From assembly GCA_023393455.1 (NCBI GenBank), contig JAEWLJ010000026.1, forward strand, positions 1-38,022: a DNA stretch of 38,022 nt, read 5' to 3'. Numbering within the stretch: the first letter of the stretch is position 1; each line of letters starts with the position of its first letter. The DNA is from Methanobacteriota archaeon. Lineage in GTDB: Archaea > Halobacteriota > Methanomicrobia > Methanomicrobiales > Methanoculleaceae. This document shows positions 22,971 to 30,751 of this stretch, piece after piece. Below the pieces are notes generated by a model. That model had not been told where the DNA came from and searched no databases. It saw nothing but the letters and a program-made list of their open reading frames with translations. The position numbers were made by a program, and so were the translations under genes.

Positions 22971-23098
22971 CGAGCCTTCAGATCTTTAATTCCAGCTCCG
23001 CGTTCCTTGAAGAGGATGCGGTGCCCACAGTAGGGGCAGCGTATATTGACGTCGATCTCCACTTTTTGTTTACAGCGAGCGCACTTATAGGCAGCCAC
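22967..23098 (-). CDS. rpoP: DNA-directed RNA polymerase subunit P (Rpb12-like)
   Basis: A 43-residue zinc-ribbon protein that stabilises the assembly platform of RNA polymerase. It begins with GTG at 23098 and reads AAYKCARCKQKVEID, then IRCPYCGHRILFKERG, ending KDLKAR. The two CxxC pairs, C6-C9 and C21-C24, bind one zinc. A GAGG Shine-Dalgarno lies about 9 nt upstream, overlapping the end of the eL43 gene. The gene is easily missed because of its size and GTG start. It overlaps the Brix gene by 4 bp. Confidence 0.93.
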   Translation of the reverse strand: MAAYKCARCKQKVEIDVNIRCPYCGHRILFKERGAGIKDLKAR

Positions 23099-23104
23099 GA
23101 CCGA

Positions 23105-23395
23105 TTAACCCTCCCTCTGCAGTGACCTCTCGATGCTCCGCGCGGCGACGCGCATCGAGGGCGTCTCCGGGACGTAACTCCCGCCGGCAAACTTGAACCC
23201 GCATTTGCGGCACGTCCAGATACCCGTTCCCTCACGCTTGACCGCTACCTGATCGCAGCGGGGGCACGCATGGCTCGCACGGGAGACCGTCTCGATCTGG
23301 TTGATTCTCTTCCGGATAAACCGGCCATACCGGGGGCCGAGACGCCCGGAACTTCCTACGACCTTGCCCTTTGCACTCTGTTTGCGACTTGCCAT
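23105..23395 (-). CDS. rpl37ae: Ribosomal protein eL43 (L37Ae)
   Basis: A 96-residue zinc-finger protein of the large ribosomal subunit. The basic N-terminus (ASRKQSAKGKVVGSSGRLGPRYG) precedes a zinc site formed by CPRC at 44-47 and CRKC at 62-65, then a helical basic tail (RVAARSIERSLQREG). GAGGT lies just upstream of the ATG. It follows the SBDS gene after a 55-nt gap that contains a TATA-like box, so it may have its own promoter. Confidence 0.95.
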   Translation of the reverse strand: MASRKQSAKGKVVGSSGRLGPRYGRFIRKRINQIETVSRASHACPRCDQVAVKREGTGIWTCRKCGFKFAGGSYVPETPSMRVAARSIERSLQREG

Positions 23396-23436
23396 TTCGC
23401 GTACCTCTTGTATGTCCTCTAATTTTTGTGCTGTCG

Positions 23437-23445
23437 ATTAATATA
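23437..23445 (-). promoter_or_regulatory. Internal TATA box before eL43
   Basis: Minus strand TATATTAAT lies about 45 nt before the eL43 ATG, in the only sizeable gap between SBDS and Pcc1. It predicts a separate start for eL43-rpoP-Brix-pcc1. Confidence 0.45.
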
Positions 23446-23450
23446 GTTAC

Positions 23451-24167
23451 TCACGACACCCGTTCGACGATCCGGGTCTCTGCATTCCCCCGGGAAACCT
23501 TGTTCACCAGGTCGTAGAACTCTTCCTGGACACCCGCCGGGATTCTGACGACCGCGATCCAGGATCCGTCCTTCTGCCACTCATCCCGCTCAAGCGTTCC
23601 CGCGGTCGTGATCTCGTATGCCCTCGCGGCATAATCCGCCGGAATCTTCACGGCGATCCGGACCTCCTCGAACCGGATGGGGAGGAGCGGGCGGAGCGCC
23701 TTGACCACTTCTTTGACCTGCTCATCGACGGACTTGAAGGGGTCGATGCTCACCCTCGCCTCTTCCATCGCAAGCTCGATGCGTTGCGGCGGGTGAGGGA
23801 ACCCGGTCTGCGGGTTGACGGCGTTCCTCGCGATGAACGTGATGACCCTGCTGCGCTTCTCCGCGGTGAGGTGGCGGCGCTGTTCCGACGTGAGGTGGAT
23901 CTCGCCTTTCTGGATGATCCGGAGTGCTGCCTGCCCGAACTCGGTCGTCTTGAAGACCTTCACGAGACTCTCTTCGGAGGCCCGTTCGGCATGGGCGGCG
24001 TTCGAGAAGATGGAGTCGGCGGCGACGACATCCTCCAGATCGATCTCCTCGCCCTGCCGGATGCGCATGGCCTGGTTGGGGTCGACGAGGACCTCGAACC
24101 GTTCTCCGTGGCTCTCAAGCCGCGCCACTACTGCCTGGTCGAGAGGAATCATACGGATGACGCTCAC
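23451..24167 (-). CDS. sdo1: SBDS-family ribosome maturation protein
   Basis: A 238-residue protein of the Shwachman-Bodian-Diamond family. In eukaryotes it works with an EF-2-like GTPase to release eIF6 from the 60S subunit; archaea also have aIF6, so a similar role is likely. The N-terminal FYSH domain spans about 1-95 (VVARLESHGERFEVLVDP, GQAALRIIQKGEIHLT). The central helical domain runs from about 96 to 165, and the C-terminal ferredoxin-like domain ends the protein. It overlaps psmA by 4 bp. Downstream of it, where exosome genes often lie, there is only a 55-nt gap. Confidence 0.93.
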   Translation of the reverse strand: MSVIRMIPLDQAVVARLESHGERFEVLVDPNQAMRIRQGEEIDLEDVVAADSIFSNAAHAERASEESLVKVFKTTEFGQAALRIIQKGEIHLTSEQRRHLTAEKRSRVITFIARNAVNPQTGFPHPPQRIELAMEEARVSIDPFKSVDEQVKEVVKALRPLLPIRFEEVRIAVKIPADYAARAYEITTAGTLERDEWQKDGSWIAVVRIPAGVQEEFYDLVNKVSRGNAETRIVERVS

Positions 24168-24886
24168 TCTTCGAACTGGTCGACGTACGTCTTTACCTCG
24201 TCTCTCTCCAGCTTCCGGAACTCCCGGGTCTCGATTGAGACGAGGCCGATCTCGATCGCACCCACGTCGAGTTTGCCCTCCGTCGCGGCGTGCAGGGCCT
24301 TGATCCCGAGCCCGATGGCGCCGGCGAAGTCCGCATCCTCCCGGTACTCTTCTTCGAAGACTTTCATGACCGCAGGCCGGCCGGTTCCGATGCCGGTCGC
24401 CTTGTACTCGAGCAGCGTGCCGCTCGGATCCGTCTCGAAGAGCCGGGCCTCGCCGTCGCTGACTCCTGCGATCAGGAGAGCGGTTCCATAGGGGCGGGCA
24501 CCGCCGAACTGGGTGTAGGTCTGCATATGGTCGCAGAGTTTCTTCGCGAGAATCTCGACGTTGATCGGCTCGTTGTAGGAGACCCGATTGATCTGGGACT
24601 CGACCCGGGCCCGGTCCACGAGGGACCGCGCATCGCCGACGAGGCCGGAGGACGCAACGCCGATATGCGTGTCGATCTTGAAGATCTTCTCGATGGAGAC
24701 CGGTTCGAGGAGACGGGACGTCACCCTCTTATCGACGATCAGCACGACACCTTCGCTGCACTTGATTCCAACGGCTGTCGTGCCTCGTTTCACCGCTTCT
24801 CTGGCGTACTCGACCTGGTAAAGCCTTCCGTCCGGGCTGAATACTGTGATTGCCCGGTCATATCCCATCTGATATTGTGGTTGCAT
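24164..24886 (-). CDS. psmA: Proteasome alpha subunit
   Basis: A 240-residue outer-ring subunit of the 20S proteasome. The N-terminal signature YDRAITVFSPDGRLYQVEYAREAV (split here as YDRAITVFSPDG and LYQVEYAREAV, about 9-33) forms the gate helix and tail that interact with the PAN ATPase. GIKCSEGVVL, then KIFKIDTHIGVASSG, then YGTALLIAGV follow in alpha-subunit order; the catalytic N-terminal threonine of beta subunits is absent, as expected. The ATG shares its first base with the RNase P component 2 stop. Confidence 0.96.
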   Translation of the reverse strand: MQPQYQMGYDRAITVFSPDGRLYQVEYAREAVKRGTTAVGIKCSEGVVLIVDKRVTSRLLEPVSIEKIFKIDTHIGVASSGLVGDARSLVDRARVESQINRVSYNEPINVEILAKKLCDHMQTYTQFGGARPYGTALLIAGVSDGEARLFETDPSGTLLEYKATGIGTGRPAVMKVFEEEYREDADFAGAIGLGIKALHAATEGKLDVGAIEIGLVSIETREFRKLERDEVKTYVDQFEE

Positions 24887-25368
24887 TATCGTTCCTCCAT
24901 ATCGGCTTCGGTGAAAAACAATGACTTCTGATGCTTAATACCTTTTTCAACCAAATCAACCTTTTGACGCGGGTAGCGATAGACCGTGAAATAAGTTTCC
25001 CCGACCTTCACCTCTCCGTCCTCCGGGAGCGGCCTGATCGGTCTCATCCGGCGCCGCAGTGCGTGGATCGTTCCCGAAGTGGCGACCGTCCGGAGCGCGA
25101 TCATCTTATCGGCGACCGCGGTGACTGTTGCCAGCGCAACGGCGATATCCTTCTCGGTCCCCCGCCGGCACCGGACGACGACGTAGCCTCCCTCACAGAA
25201 GACCACCGCAGGCTGCGCAAGACCGGCGGCCGCATCGCCAAGGAGCGAGGTCACGGCCTCGATGACCGAAAGATATACCAGTTTCTGGTCCAGCTCCACC
25301 CCCGAGGGGAGGATCCGCGCCAGGATGTAGCGCCGCTTCGTCCGCATCGCCGGTGGTCTCGGCCTCAT
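24886..25368 (-). CDS. rnp2: Ribonuclease P protein component 2 (Pop5/Rpp14)
   Basis: A 160-residue archaeal Pop5 homologue, which pairs with Rpp30 to activate the catalytic RNA in tRNA 5' processing. RRYILARI near the N-terminus is the first RRM-like strand, followed by YLSVIEAVTSLLGDAA and VVVRCRRGTEKDIAVALA. The tail GIKHQKSLFFTEADMEER is longer than in some relatives. ATG 25368 overlaps the Rpp30 stop by 4 bp; an ATG seven codons later (25347) is a possible alternative start. Confidence 0.92.
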   Translation of the reverse strand: MRPRPPAMRTKRRYILARILPSGVELDQKLVYLSVIEAVTSLLGDAAAGLAQPAVVFCEGGYVVVRCRRGTEKDIAVALATVTAVADKMIALRTVATSGTIHALRRRMRPIRPLPEDGEVKVGETYFTVYRYPRQKVDLVEKGIKHQKSLFFTEADMEER

Positions 25369-26009
25369 TCGACCACCTCCACGGGCCGGTGCGGTTCGAT
25401 GATCCGGCCGATGGACGAGAGCGCTTCGGTCACTTCCGCACCCGTCATGCCGAAGAGTGCGCAGAGGCCGCGGATCTCGCGAACCGATCGCTGCCCGAGT
25501 ATCGAGCGGGCATCCGACGATATCGTCAGGGGAAAGCCGTATCGCCGCTGCAGCGAGAGAACGTCCGCATATCGCTGTAGCGCTCTCTGGCGCTTCGTCC
25601 CACGGAGGTGGATGATAGGAGCCATCGATATGTTCACCGCCACACCCTGCTCTGCCGCCGCCCGTGCGGCGACGTGGTCGAAGGCGTTCCTTCGGGTGGC
25701 ATAGATGCCCCTGATGACGTTCACCTCCCTGATAGAGACGATCGCCCGGTTGAAGGCGATCTCCCCGGCCTCGACGTAGACGATATCAGCCCGCCGGGCA
25801 GCGGGATCGCGCACTCTCTTCAGGACTTCTTTTACCGACGCGGCACTGACCAGAGCTCCCTGGAGGACCTCGATACCGTGAGGCCGGTGCGCGGCGCCTC
25901 CGATAACGACGGCGCTATCGAACCCGAGTTCTGCCGCTTCGAGCGCCATTCGCGCAACCGTCGAGTCGCCGGCGGGGTAGGGATGCACACCGGCATCTGT
26001 GATCTTCAT
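25365..26009 (-). CDS. rnp3: Ribonuclease P protein component 3 (Rpp30)
   Basis: A 214-residue TIM-barrel protein, partner of Pop5 in RNase P. The sequence opens KITDAGVHPYP, a variant of the usual D-N/H start. Strands continue with GFDSAVVIG, IVYVEAGEIAFNRAI and VAVNISMAPIIHL. FPLTISSDARSILGQRSVREIRGLCALFGM is the C-terminal conserved region (about 160-190). It follows eL15 after 30 nt, which include a T-run (minus strand), so some transcripts may stop there. Confidence 0.92.
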   Translation of the reverse strand: MKITDAGVHPYPAGDSTVARMALEAAELGFDSAVVIGGAAHRPHGIEVLQGALVSAASVKEVLKRVRDPAARRADIVYVEAGEIAFNRAIVSIREVNVIRGIYATRRNAFDHVAARAAAEQGVAVNISMAPIIHLRGTKRQRALQRYADVLSLQRRYGFPLTISSDARSILGQRSVREIRGLCALFGMTGAEVTEALSSIGRIIEPHRPVEVVE

Positions 26010-26039
26010 CGTGGGTAGGCCGTGTAAAAAAAGAAGTAT

Positions 26040-26630
26040 TTATTTGCCGCGGTTCGCGTGGGAACGGATGCTCGGGCGCGTCTTCTCGGTTCCCCGCCCG
26101 CGCGTCTGCATCCCGCGACCCTTCAGGCCGGCGGAGGTCTTGCCGCGCTCCGCCCGGCCCCGGTGGACCGGGTTTGCGAGCCACGCGAGGTTGCGGTCGC
26201 TCTTGATCGAAGGGTGGTGCCCGTCGACCATGATGACCTCGAACCACTTGGAGCGTCCGTCCTCACCGACCCAGTAGGAGTTCAGGGCCTCCATGTTCGG
26301 GAACTTACGGGATGCGCGCTCTTCGGCCATGCGCTGCAGGCTCTTTGCCGGGGTCAGCCGGCGCATGCCCATGCGTGCCGTCCTGCGCCCGCGGATGTAC
26401 CGCGGCTTCCTCCGGCCACCGCGGCGGATCTTGACCCGCACGACGACGATTCCCTGCTTGGCCTTGAATCCGAGTGACCGGGCCCGGTCGATCCGGGTCG
26501 GGTGCTCCACGCGTACGATACTCCCTTCGCGCCGCCAGACCTGGAGCCGCTCCCAGAGGAGGGCTTTTACTTCCGACCGGTCGGGCCGCTTCCATGCCTC
26601 GCGTACGTAGGCATACATCGACTTTGACAT
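26040..26630 (-). CDS. rpl15e: Ribosomal protein eL15
   Basis: A 196-residue basic protein of the large subunit and first gene of the superoperon. Typical segments are SMYAYVREAWKRPDRSEVKA at the N-terminus, VRVEHPTRIDRARSLGFKAKQG, and the arginine-glycine-rich RGGRRKPRYIRGRR, then NSYWVGEDGRSKWFEVIMVD. A strong GAGGTGAT Shine-Dalgarno lies 7-8 nt before the ATG. The leader of about 70 nt contains the palindrome CGGGA-TACG-TCCCG at about 26675-26690, and a TATA-like CTTTATCC lies near 26722-26729 on the minus strand. Confidence 0.96.
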   Translation of the reverse strand: MSKSMYAYVREAWKRPDRSEVKALLWERLQVWRREGSIVRVEHPTRIDRARSLGFKAKQGIVVVRVKIRRGGRRKPRYIRGRRTARMGMRRLTPAKSLQRMAEERASRKFPNMEALNSYWVGEDGRSKWFEVIMVDGHHPSIKSDRNLAWLANPVHRGRAERGKTSAGLKGRGMQTRGRGTEKTRPSIRSHANRGK

Positions 26631-26756
26631 CTTTCAAATCACCTCAGGTTCAGCGTTTCCGCCACATTCCTTTCCGGGACGTATCCCGTGGTTCCTAACA
26701 GGTTGACGGGAGCAGGGATAAAGGATTGCTTTCGCCCCCCGACCCTGCAGGAAGAC

Positions 26757-27251
26757 CTACACGCCCTTGCGCTTCTCCACGACGCGGATGGCATCCATCC
26801 GGGTGACCGGATACTGTCCATTCTCGTCTTTCTCGGCCGATTTGACCATATCCCAGACCGTGAGGAGGGCGGCGGAGACGCCGGTGAGCGCTTCCATCTC
26901 GACGCCGGTCCTCCCGTAGGACTTGACGCGGGCGGTCGCCTCGATGTAGCCGTCACCCTCCTCGAACTCGATCGTGATGCCCGCAAGCGGTATGGGGTGG
27001 CACATGGGGATGAGGCGCGGCGTATCCTTCACCGCGAGGGTTGCCGCCACCCGTGCGGTCGCGAGCACGTTGCCTTTGACCGCGGTTCCTTCCCGGATGG
27101 CGCAGAGCGTCTCGCTCCGGAGGTAGATCCTGCCGCTCGCAACCGCTTCCCGGACGACCTCGGTCTTTCCCGAGATGTCCACCATCTGTGCGCGGTCGTT
27201 CTCGATGTGGGTGAAGACCGGGGCCTTGCCGTGTTCGCCGGACTCGCTCAT
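26757..27251 (-). CDS. moaC: Cyclic pyranopterin monophosphate synthase MoaC
   Basis: A 164-residue enzyme of molybdopterin biosynthesis that turns the MoaA product into cyclic pyranopterin monophosphate; methanogens need the cofactor for formylmethanofuran and formate dehydrogenases. FTHIENDRAQMVDISGK is the N-terminal family signature, LIPMCHPIPL carries the active-site histidine region, and VKSYGRTGVEMEALTGVSAALLTVWDMVKSAEK holds the catalytic GVEMEAL segment and lysine. I start at ATG 27251 (SESGEHG); the frame is open further upstream but runs into the nnr gene. It follows nnr by 52 nt, likely one transcript. Confidence 0.95.
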   Translation of the reverse strand: MSESGEHGKAPVFTHIENDRAQMVDISGKTEVVREAVASGRIYLRSETLCAIREGTAVKGNVLATARVAATLAVKDTPRLIPMCHPIPLAGITIEFEEGDGYIEATARVKSYGRTGVEMEALTGVSAALLTVWDMVKSAEKDENGQYPVTRMDAIRVVEKRKGV

Positions 27252-27303
27252 ATGTATCAGGAGAACTTCTCTCTGGGGATAAAAGAAGGCGACGTATGGC
27301 GGG

Positions 27304-28707
27304 TCAGTCCTGCGCGGGGTGGCAAAAGAGGATCTCCGGGATGCGCTCAGGCACATCGGTCGCGAGCATGCCGTTTCCCCGCCCCTCCGCGGCGAGCATG
27401 CCGGCCCTGCCGTTCACGTATGCGGCGATGTAGGCGGCCTCGAACGCAGGAAGATGACAGAAGAGCGCGCCCGCGATCCCGGCCAGGAGGTCGCCCGTCC
27501 CCCCGACGGTCATGGCGGGAGTCCCGGTCCGGTTGAACCTGACCCTTGAGCTGTCGGATACGACATCGACCGGACCCTTGAGCAAGATGGTTCCGGTCGT
27601 CGCGGCGGCCTTCACGCACCGGCCGCGCGCGGCAAGGTCCGCCGGGGGGTCCGCACCGGTCATCCGGGCGAACTCGCCTGCGTGCGGGGTGTAGATCGTC
27701 TCCTTCGCCGCCGGGAGGGGGCGGGCGAGCGCGTCGGCATCGAAGACCGCCTTCTCCGCCGCCTCCGCGACGGCGAGGACGACATCGGGGCTCTCCCTCC
27801 CGAGGCCCATGCCGCAGACGACGACATCCGCGCGGTCGACAAGCCGGAGTATTCTCTCCAGGTGGTCGACGGTGATCGCCTTTCCTTCCAGGCGCTCGTA
27901 GATCAGGTCGGGCATGGGGATGTACGCAGGCGAAGCCACCCGCACGATGTCGGCCCCGGCGCGGAGCGCCCCCATCGCCGCGATGTAGGGCGCCCCCTGG
28001 TAGGGCCCGCCCCCGACGACGAGCACCTCGCCGCCGGCGCCTTTGTGAGCCCCCTCAACCCGGGACAGGATGAGCGTGAGGTCCCCCGGGCCGGTGAATA
28101 TCTCCGCCTCGAGCGGGATGCCGATATCGACGACGTCAGCGCCCTCCACCTTCGGCCGGTGGAAGGAGAGGATCCGGCTCGCACGGACCCCGGGGGTGGG
28201 GATGTCGACGGCGACGACCGGCGCGCCGCTCGCGTTCGCACGGGCGACGAGGGTCGCAAACGGCTCCCGCACCGCGCCCGCCACCCCGGTGCCGAGCATC
28301 GCGTCGATGATGACGTCGGCGCCGTCAAAGAGGCGGGAGAGCGCCTCGACGTCTGCGGCGCACCGGACGGGGTGGAGGGATACGGAGCAGTGCCGGAGGA
28401 GATCCAACTGTGCGGCGGCCGAGGTGGTCGTCGTGCCGCAGTCGGGGTAGACGACGTCGACCGCGTCGAGGTGCTGGAGGTAACGGGCCGCCACCATCCC
28501 GTCGCCGCCGTTGTTCCCCCTCCCGCAGAGGACGAGGGCGCGGGAAGGGGCGCGGGCAAGGACGGCGTCCGCGACCGCCCTCCCGGCGCTCTCCATCATC
28601 AGAAGCGACGGGTAGCCGAGCGCCACGGCGTTCCCCTCGACCGCCCTCATCCGGCCGGCGCCGATGACGCCGGTCTCCAGAAACTCCCGCATATCGTTTG
28701 CTGCCAT
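27304..28707 (-). CDS. nnr: Bifunctional NAD(P)H-hydrate epimerase / ADP-dependent dehydratase
   Basis: A 467-residue repair enzyme for hydrated NAD(P)H. The N-terminal epimerase (about 10-215) has LMMESAGRAVADAVL and the signature VLCGRGNNGGDGMVAARYL. The C-terminal ribokinase-like dehydratase (about 220-467) has VVGGGPYQGAPYIAAMGALRAGAD, YTPHAGEFARM and the catalytic loop NRTGTPAMTVGGTGDLLAGIAGAL. I start at ATG 28707 because GGAGG lies 8 nt upstream; an ATG at 28755 adds 16 residues without support. Length fits fused Nnr proteins. Confidence 0.93.
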   Translation of the reverse strand: MAANDMREFLETGVIGAGRMRAVEGNAVALGYPSLLMMESAGRAVADAVLARAPSRALVLCGRGNNGGDGMVAARYLQHLDAVDVVYPDCGTTTTSAAAQLDLLRHCSVSLHPVRCAADVEALSRLFDGADVIIDAMLGTGVAGAVREPFATLVARANASGAPVVAVDIPTPGVRASRILSFHRPKVEGADVVDIGIPLEAEIFTGPGDLTLILSRVEGAHKGAGGEVLVVGGGPYQGAPYIAAMGALRAGADIVRVASPAYIPMPDLIYERLEGKAITVDHLERILRLVDRADVVVCGMGLGRESPDVVLAVAEAAEKAVFDADALARPLPAAKETIYTPHAGEFARMTGADPPADLAARGRCVKAAATTGTILLKGPVDVVSDSSRVRFNRTGTPAMTVGGTGDLLAGIAGALFCHLPAFEAAYIAAYVNGRAGMLAAEGRGNGMLATDVPERIPEILFCHPAQD

Positions 28708-28876
28708 CTGCCGTCCCTCCAGGAGCTTTGCCTGATCGGTGCTATGGCGTTTCATTCTTAGATAGTTTTAGTTTCTGACCGGGGATGCGCCGGGAAGGCT
28801 GTTGGTTCAAAGAAGCGTCGACAGGCGAGTAGCCACAGGTGCTTACACCCATTCTCGGTTGCACATGCCCATACAT

Positions 28877-28946
28877 GCATTCCCATCGCATATCGCCGTT
28901 GGGGGTGGGGCCGACGGGGAGGGGGAAGCACCCCCTCCCCGGTCTC
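28877..28946 (+). repeat. Dispersed repeat family B, copy 4
   Basis: ATTCCCATCGCATATCGCC is followed by GTTGGGGGTGGGG, then a GGGGAGGG / CCCTCCCC hairpin and GTCTC. The same order occurs in copy 6. Confidence 0.65.
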
Positions 28947-28970
28947 CCTGATAATGCGATTCCCATAACC

Positions 28971-29050
28971 CCACCCCTCCCGCGCCTCCGGCGCTCCTCC
29001 CCCGTCCCTGGAGGCGGGGGCAGTGCGTGGCGATACTCCCACGAAATCCG
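28971..29050 (-). repeat. Dispersed repeat family B, copy 5
   Basis: On the minus strand CGGATTTCGTGGGAGTATCG aligns with the copy at 37946: 34 of the first 40 positions are identical by eye. A GC hairpin and GGAGGCGCGGGAGGGGTG close the element, similar to the end of the window. Confidence 0.75.
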
Positions 29051-29100
29051 TAACCCCGGAGCGGCCGGGACGCCGCACTTCCTCTAACATCTCCTCGGAC

Positions 29101-29175
29101 GGTGGACCGTGGGGGTATCGCCATTGGGGGAGGCGGCTCGCGGGGAGGGAGGGGCACCCCCCTCCCCCGTCTCTA
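29101..29175 (+). repeat. Dispersed repeat family B, copy 6
   Basis: GTGGACCGTGGGGGTATCGC, CATTGGGGGAGGCGGC, then the hairpin GGGGAGGGAGGGG / CCCCCCTCCCC and GTCTC. It is closest to copy 4 in the right half and copy 2 in the left half. Confidence 0.7.
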
Positions 29176-29189
29176 CCCCAGAAGGCTGT

Positions 29190-29230
29190 ACCTGTGCACG
29201 GATTCCCACCGGCAATGCCCGTGCACAGGT
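29190..29230. repeat. 12-bp inverted repeat around a degenerate family B core
   Basis: ACCTGTGCACGG (29190-29201) and CCGTGCACAGGT (29219-29230) are perfectly complementary. The loop, ATTCCCACCGGCAATGC, resembles the core of the family. A related CCGTGCACGG precedes the copy at 37946. Confidence 0.6.
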
Positions 29231-29320
29231 TTGCACGATCAAACGGGCGTGAGCCCTTCCCTCACGGGATCCTGCCTGCATCCACCTCTCGAACATCGTC
29301 AACCCCTCACACCCCCATGC

Positions 29321-29329
29321 CTTATTGAC
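29321..29329 (+). promoter_or_regulatory. TATA-like box for the RecJ-like operon
   Basis: CTTATTGAC lies about 23 nt before the ATG at 29348, consistent with a leaderless start; no Shine-Dalgarno is seen. Confidence 0.4.
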
Positions 29330-29347
29330 ATTTCACAACGCACTACT

Positions 29348-30751
29348 ATGGAGATGAGCCTCGAGAACGATCTGCAGAGAGCGGCGGATATCATCGGTGA
29401 CGCGGAGTCGGTGACGGTCATCTCCCACATCGACGCCGACGGCATCAGCACGGAAGCGATCCTCGCGCAGGCGCTCGCCCGCGAGGGTATACCCGTCACG
29501 TCCGTCTTCGTCCGCCAGCTCGAGCCGATGGCGATGCGCCACGTCCCAAAGGACGGCTCCCTGAAACTCTTCGCCGACCTCGGGGCCGGTCAGCAGAACC
29601 TTCTCGAGGAGCACGGTCTTTCTGCCGACGAGGTCCTGATCCTCGACCACCACGTCGCCCAGCCCTGCGGCACGCTCTACCCCCAGGTGAACAGCCTCGA
29701 TCACGGCATCACCCGGATGAGCGCCGCCGGCGTCGCCTACATGGTCGCGAAGGCGATCGATTCCACAAACATCGACCTCGCCAAACTCGCCGTCATCGGG
29801 AACGTCGGGGATATGATGGCCCGCGAGAACTGCGGGCTGGTCGGCCCGGCACGCGAGATCGTCTCCGACGGGGTGGAATACGGCAACATCCTCGTGCGGG
29901 ACCACGACCTGAACTGCTACGGGACATCCACCCGCCCGATCCACACCTGCCTCGGCTACTGCGACGACCCCTACATCGACGGGATCTCGAACAACACGAA
30001 CGCCGCACTCCGGTTCCTTGAGAGACTCGGCGTCGAACTGAAGAACCCGCGGGGAGGGTGGCTCGTCTGGGAAGAGCTCCCGTTCGACGACCGGCGCACG
30101 ATCATCAGCGCCCTCGTCCAGCAACTCATCGCCTACGGGCGGGATACCGACCGCCTCCTCGCCGAGACCTACATATTCCCCGACGAGCCGGAGCGCACGC
30201 CGCTGCGGAACGCCTCCGAGTACGCCACCCTTCTGAATGCCTGCGGCCGATGGGCGAAACCCCGGATAGGGAGCAGCATCTGCCACGGGGAACGCGGGGA
30301 GGCCTACCGCGACGCGGAGCAGATGCTCGCCCACCACCGGACGGTCATCCGCGACCTGCTCCAGTACATCCTCGAAGCCGGCGTCACCGAACTCTCGCAC
30401 CTCCAGTATATCCACACCGGCGACCGGTTCCCCGATACCATCGTCGGGATCGGGGCGGGGATGGCGCTCTCCAAGCTGAACTGGAAGAAACCCATGATGG
30501 TGCTCTCCGCGATGGTGGACGAACCGGAGATGACGAAGGTCTCGATGCGGACGAACGAGTGGGCGCTCGCCCGCGGGGCCGACCTCCAGGAGGCGCTCGT
30601 CGAGGCGGCGGCAGAGGTCGGCGGCGCAGGCGGCGGGCACCGGATCGCTGCCGGAGCATTCATTCCCCACGATACAGAAGAGGTGTTTGTTGATGGTGTC
30701 AACCGAATACTCAAACGACAGTTCGCTCAAGCGGATACGGACGATTGCTGA
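29348..30751 (+). CDS. Archaeal RecJ-like DHH/DHHA1 exonuclease (GAN type)
   Basis: A 467-residue phosphoesterase of the DHH family. Archaeal members digest single-stranded DNA or RNA, and in Thermococcales one (GAN) joins the replicative GINS-MCM complex. ISHIDADGIS at 25-34 is motif I, ILDHHVAQP at 98-106 is the DHH motif, and GNVGDMMA follows at about 157-164. The DHHA1 domain ends with GGAGGGHRIAAGAF at about 433-446. Length matches GAN. A second ATG two codons downstream is possible. It heads an operon with PUA, NAC and TrmI genes, whose start is nested in its 3' end. Confidence 0.9.
   Translation: MEMSLENDLQRAADIIGDAESVTVISHIDADGISTEAILAQALAREGIPVTSVFVRQLEPMAMRHVPKDGSLKLFADLGAGQQNLLEEHGLSADEVLILDHHVAQPCGTLYPQVNSLDHGITRMSAAGVAYMVAKAIDSTNIDLAKLAVIGNVGDMMARENCGLVGPAREIVSDGVEYGNILVRDHDLNCYGTSTRPIHTCLGYCDDPYIDGISNNTNAALRFLERLGVELKNPRGGWLVWEELPFDDRRTIISALVQQLIAYGRDTDRLLAETYIFPDEPERTPLRNASEYATLLNACGRWAKPRIGSSICHGERGEAYRDAEQMLAHHRTVIRDLLQYILEAGVTELSHLQYIHTGDRFPDTIVGIGAGMALSKLNWKKPMMVLSAMVDEPEMTKVSMRTNEWALARGADLQEALVEAAAEVGGAGGGHRIAAGAFIPHDTEEVFVDGVNRILKRQFAQADTDDC

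Larger units (their letters stand above)
28708..29347. other. Long intergenic segment of clustered family B repeats
   Basis: About 640 bases without a credible gene. Between 28877 and 29230 lie three or four repeat copies in alternating orientation, with G-rich and C-rich arms able to form strong hairpins. The last 30 bases are the promoter of the RecJ-like gene. Confidence 0.65.

Noticed and set aside
28708..29347. Insertion sequence or transposase remnant among the family B cluster
   Set aside because: No frame with transposase motifs and no clear terminal repeats or target duplications; only short hairpin-bearing elements are seen.
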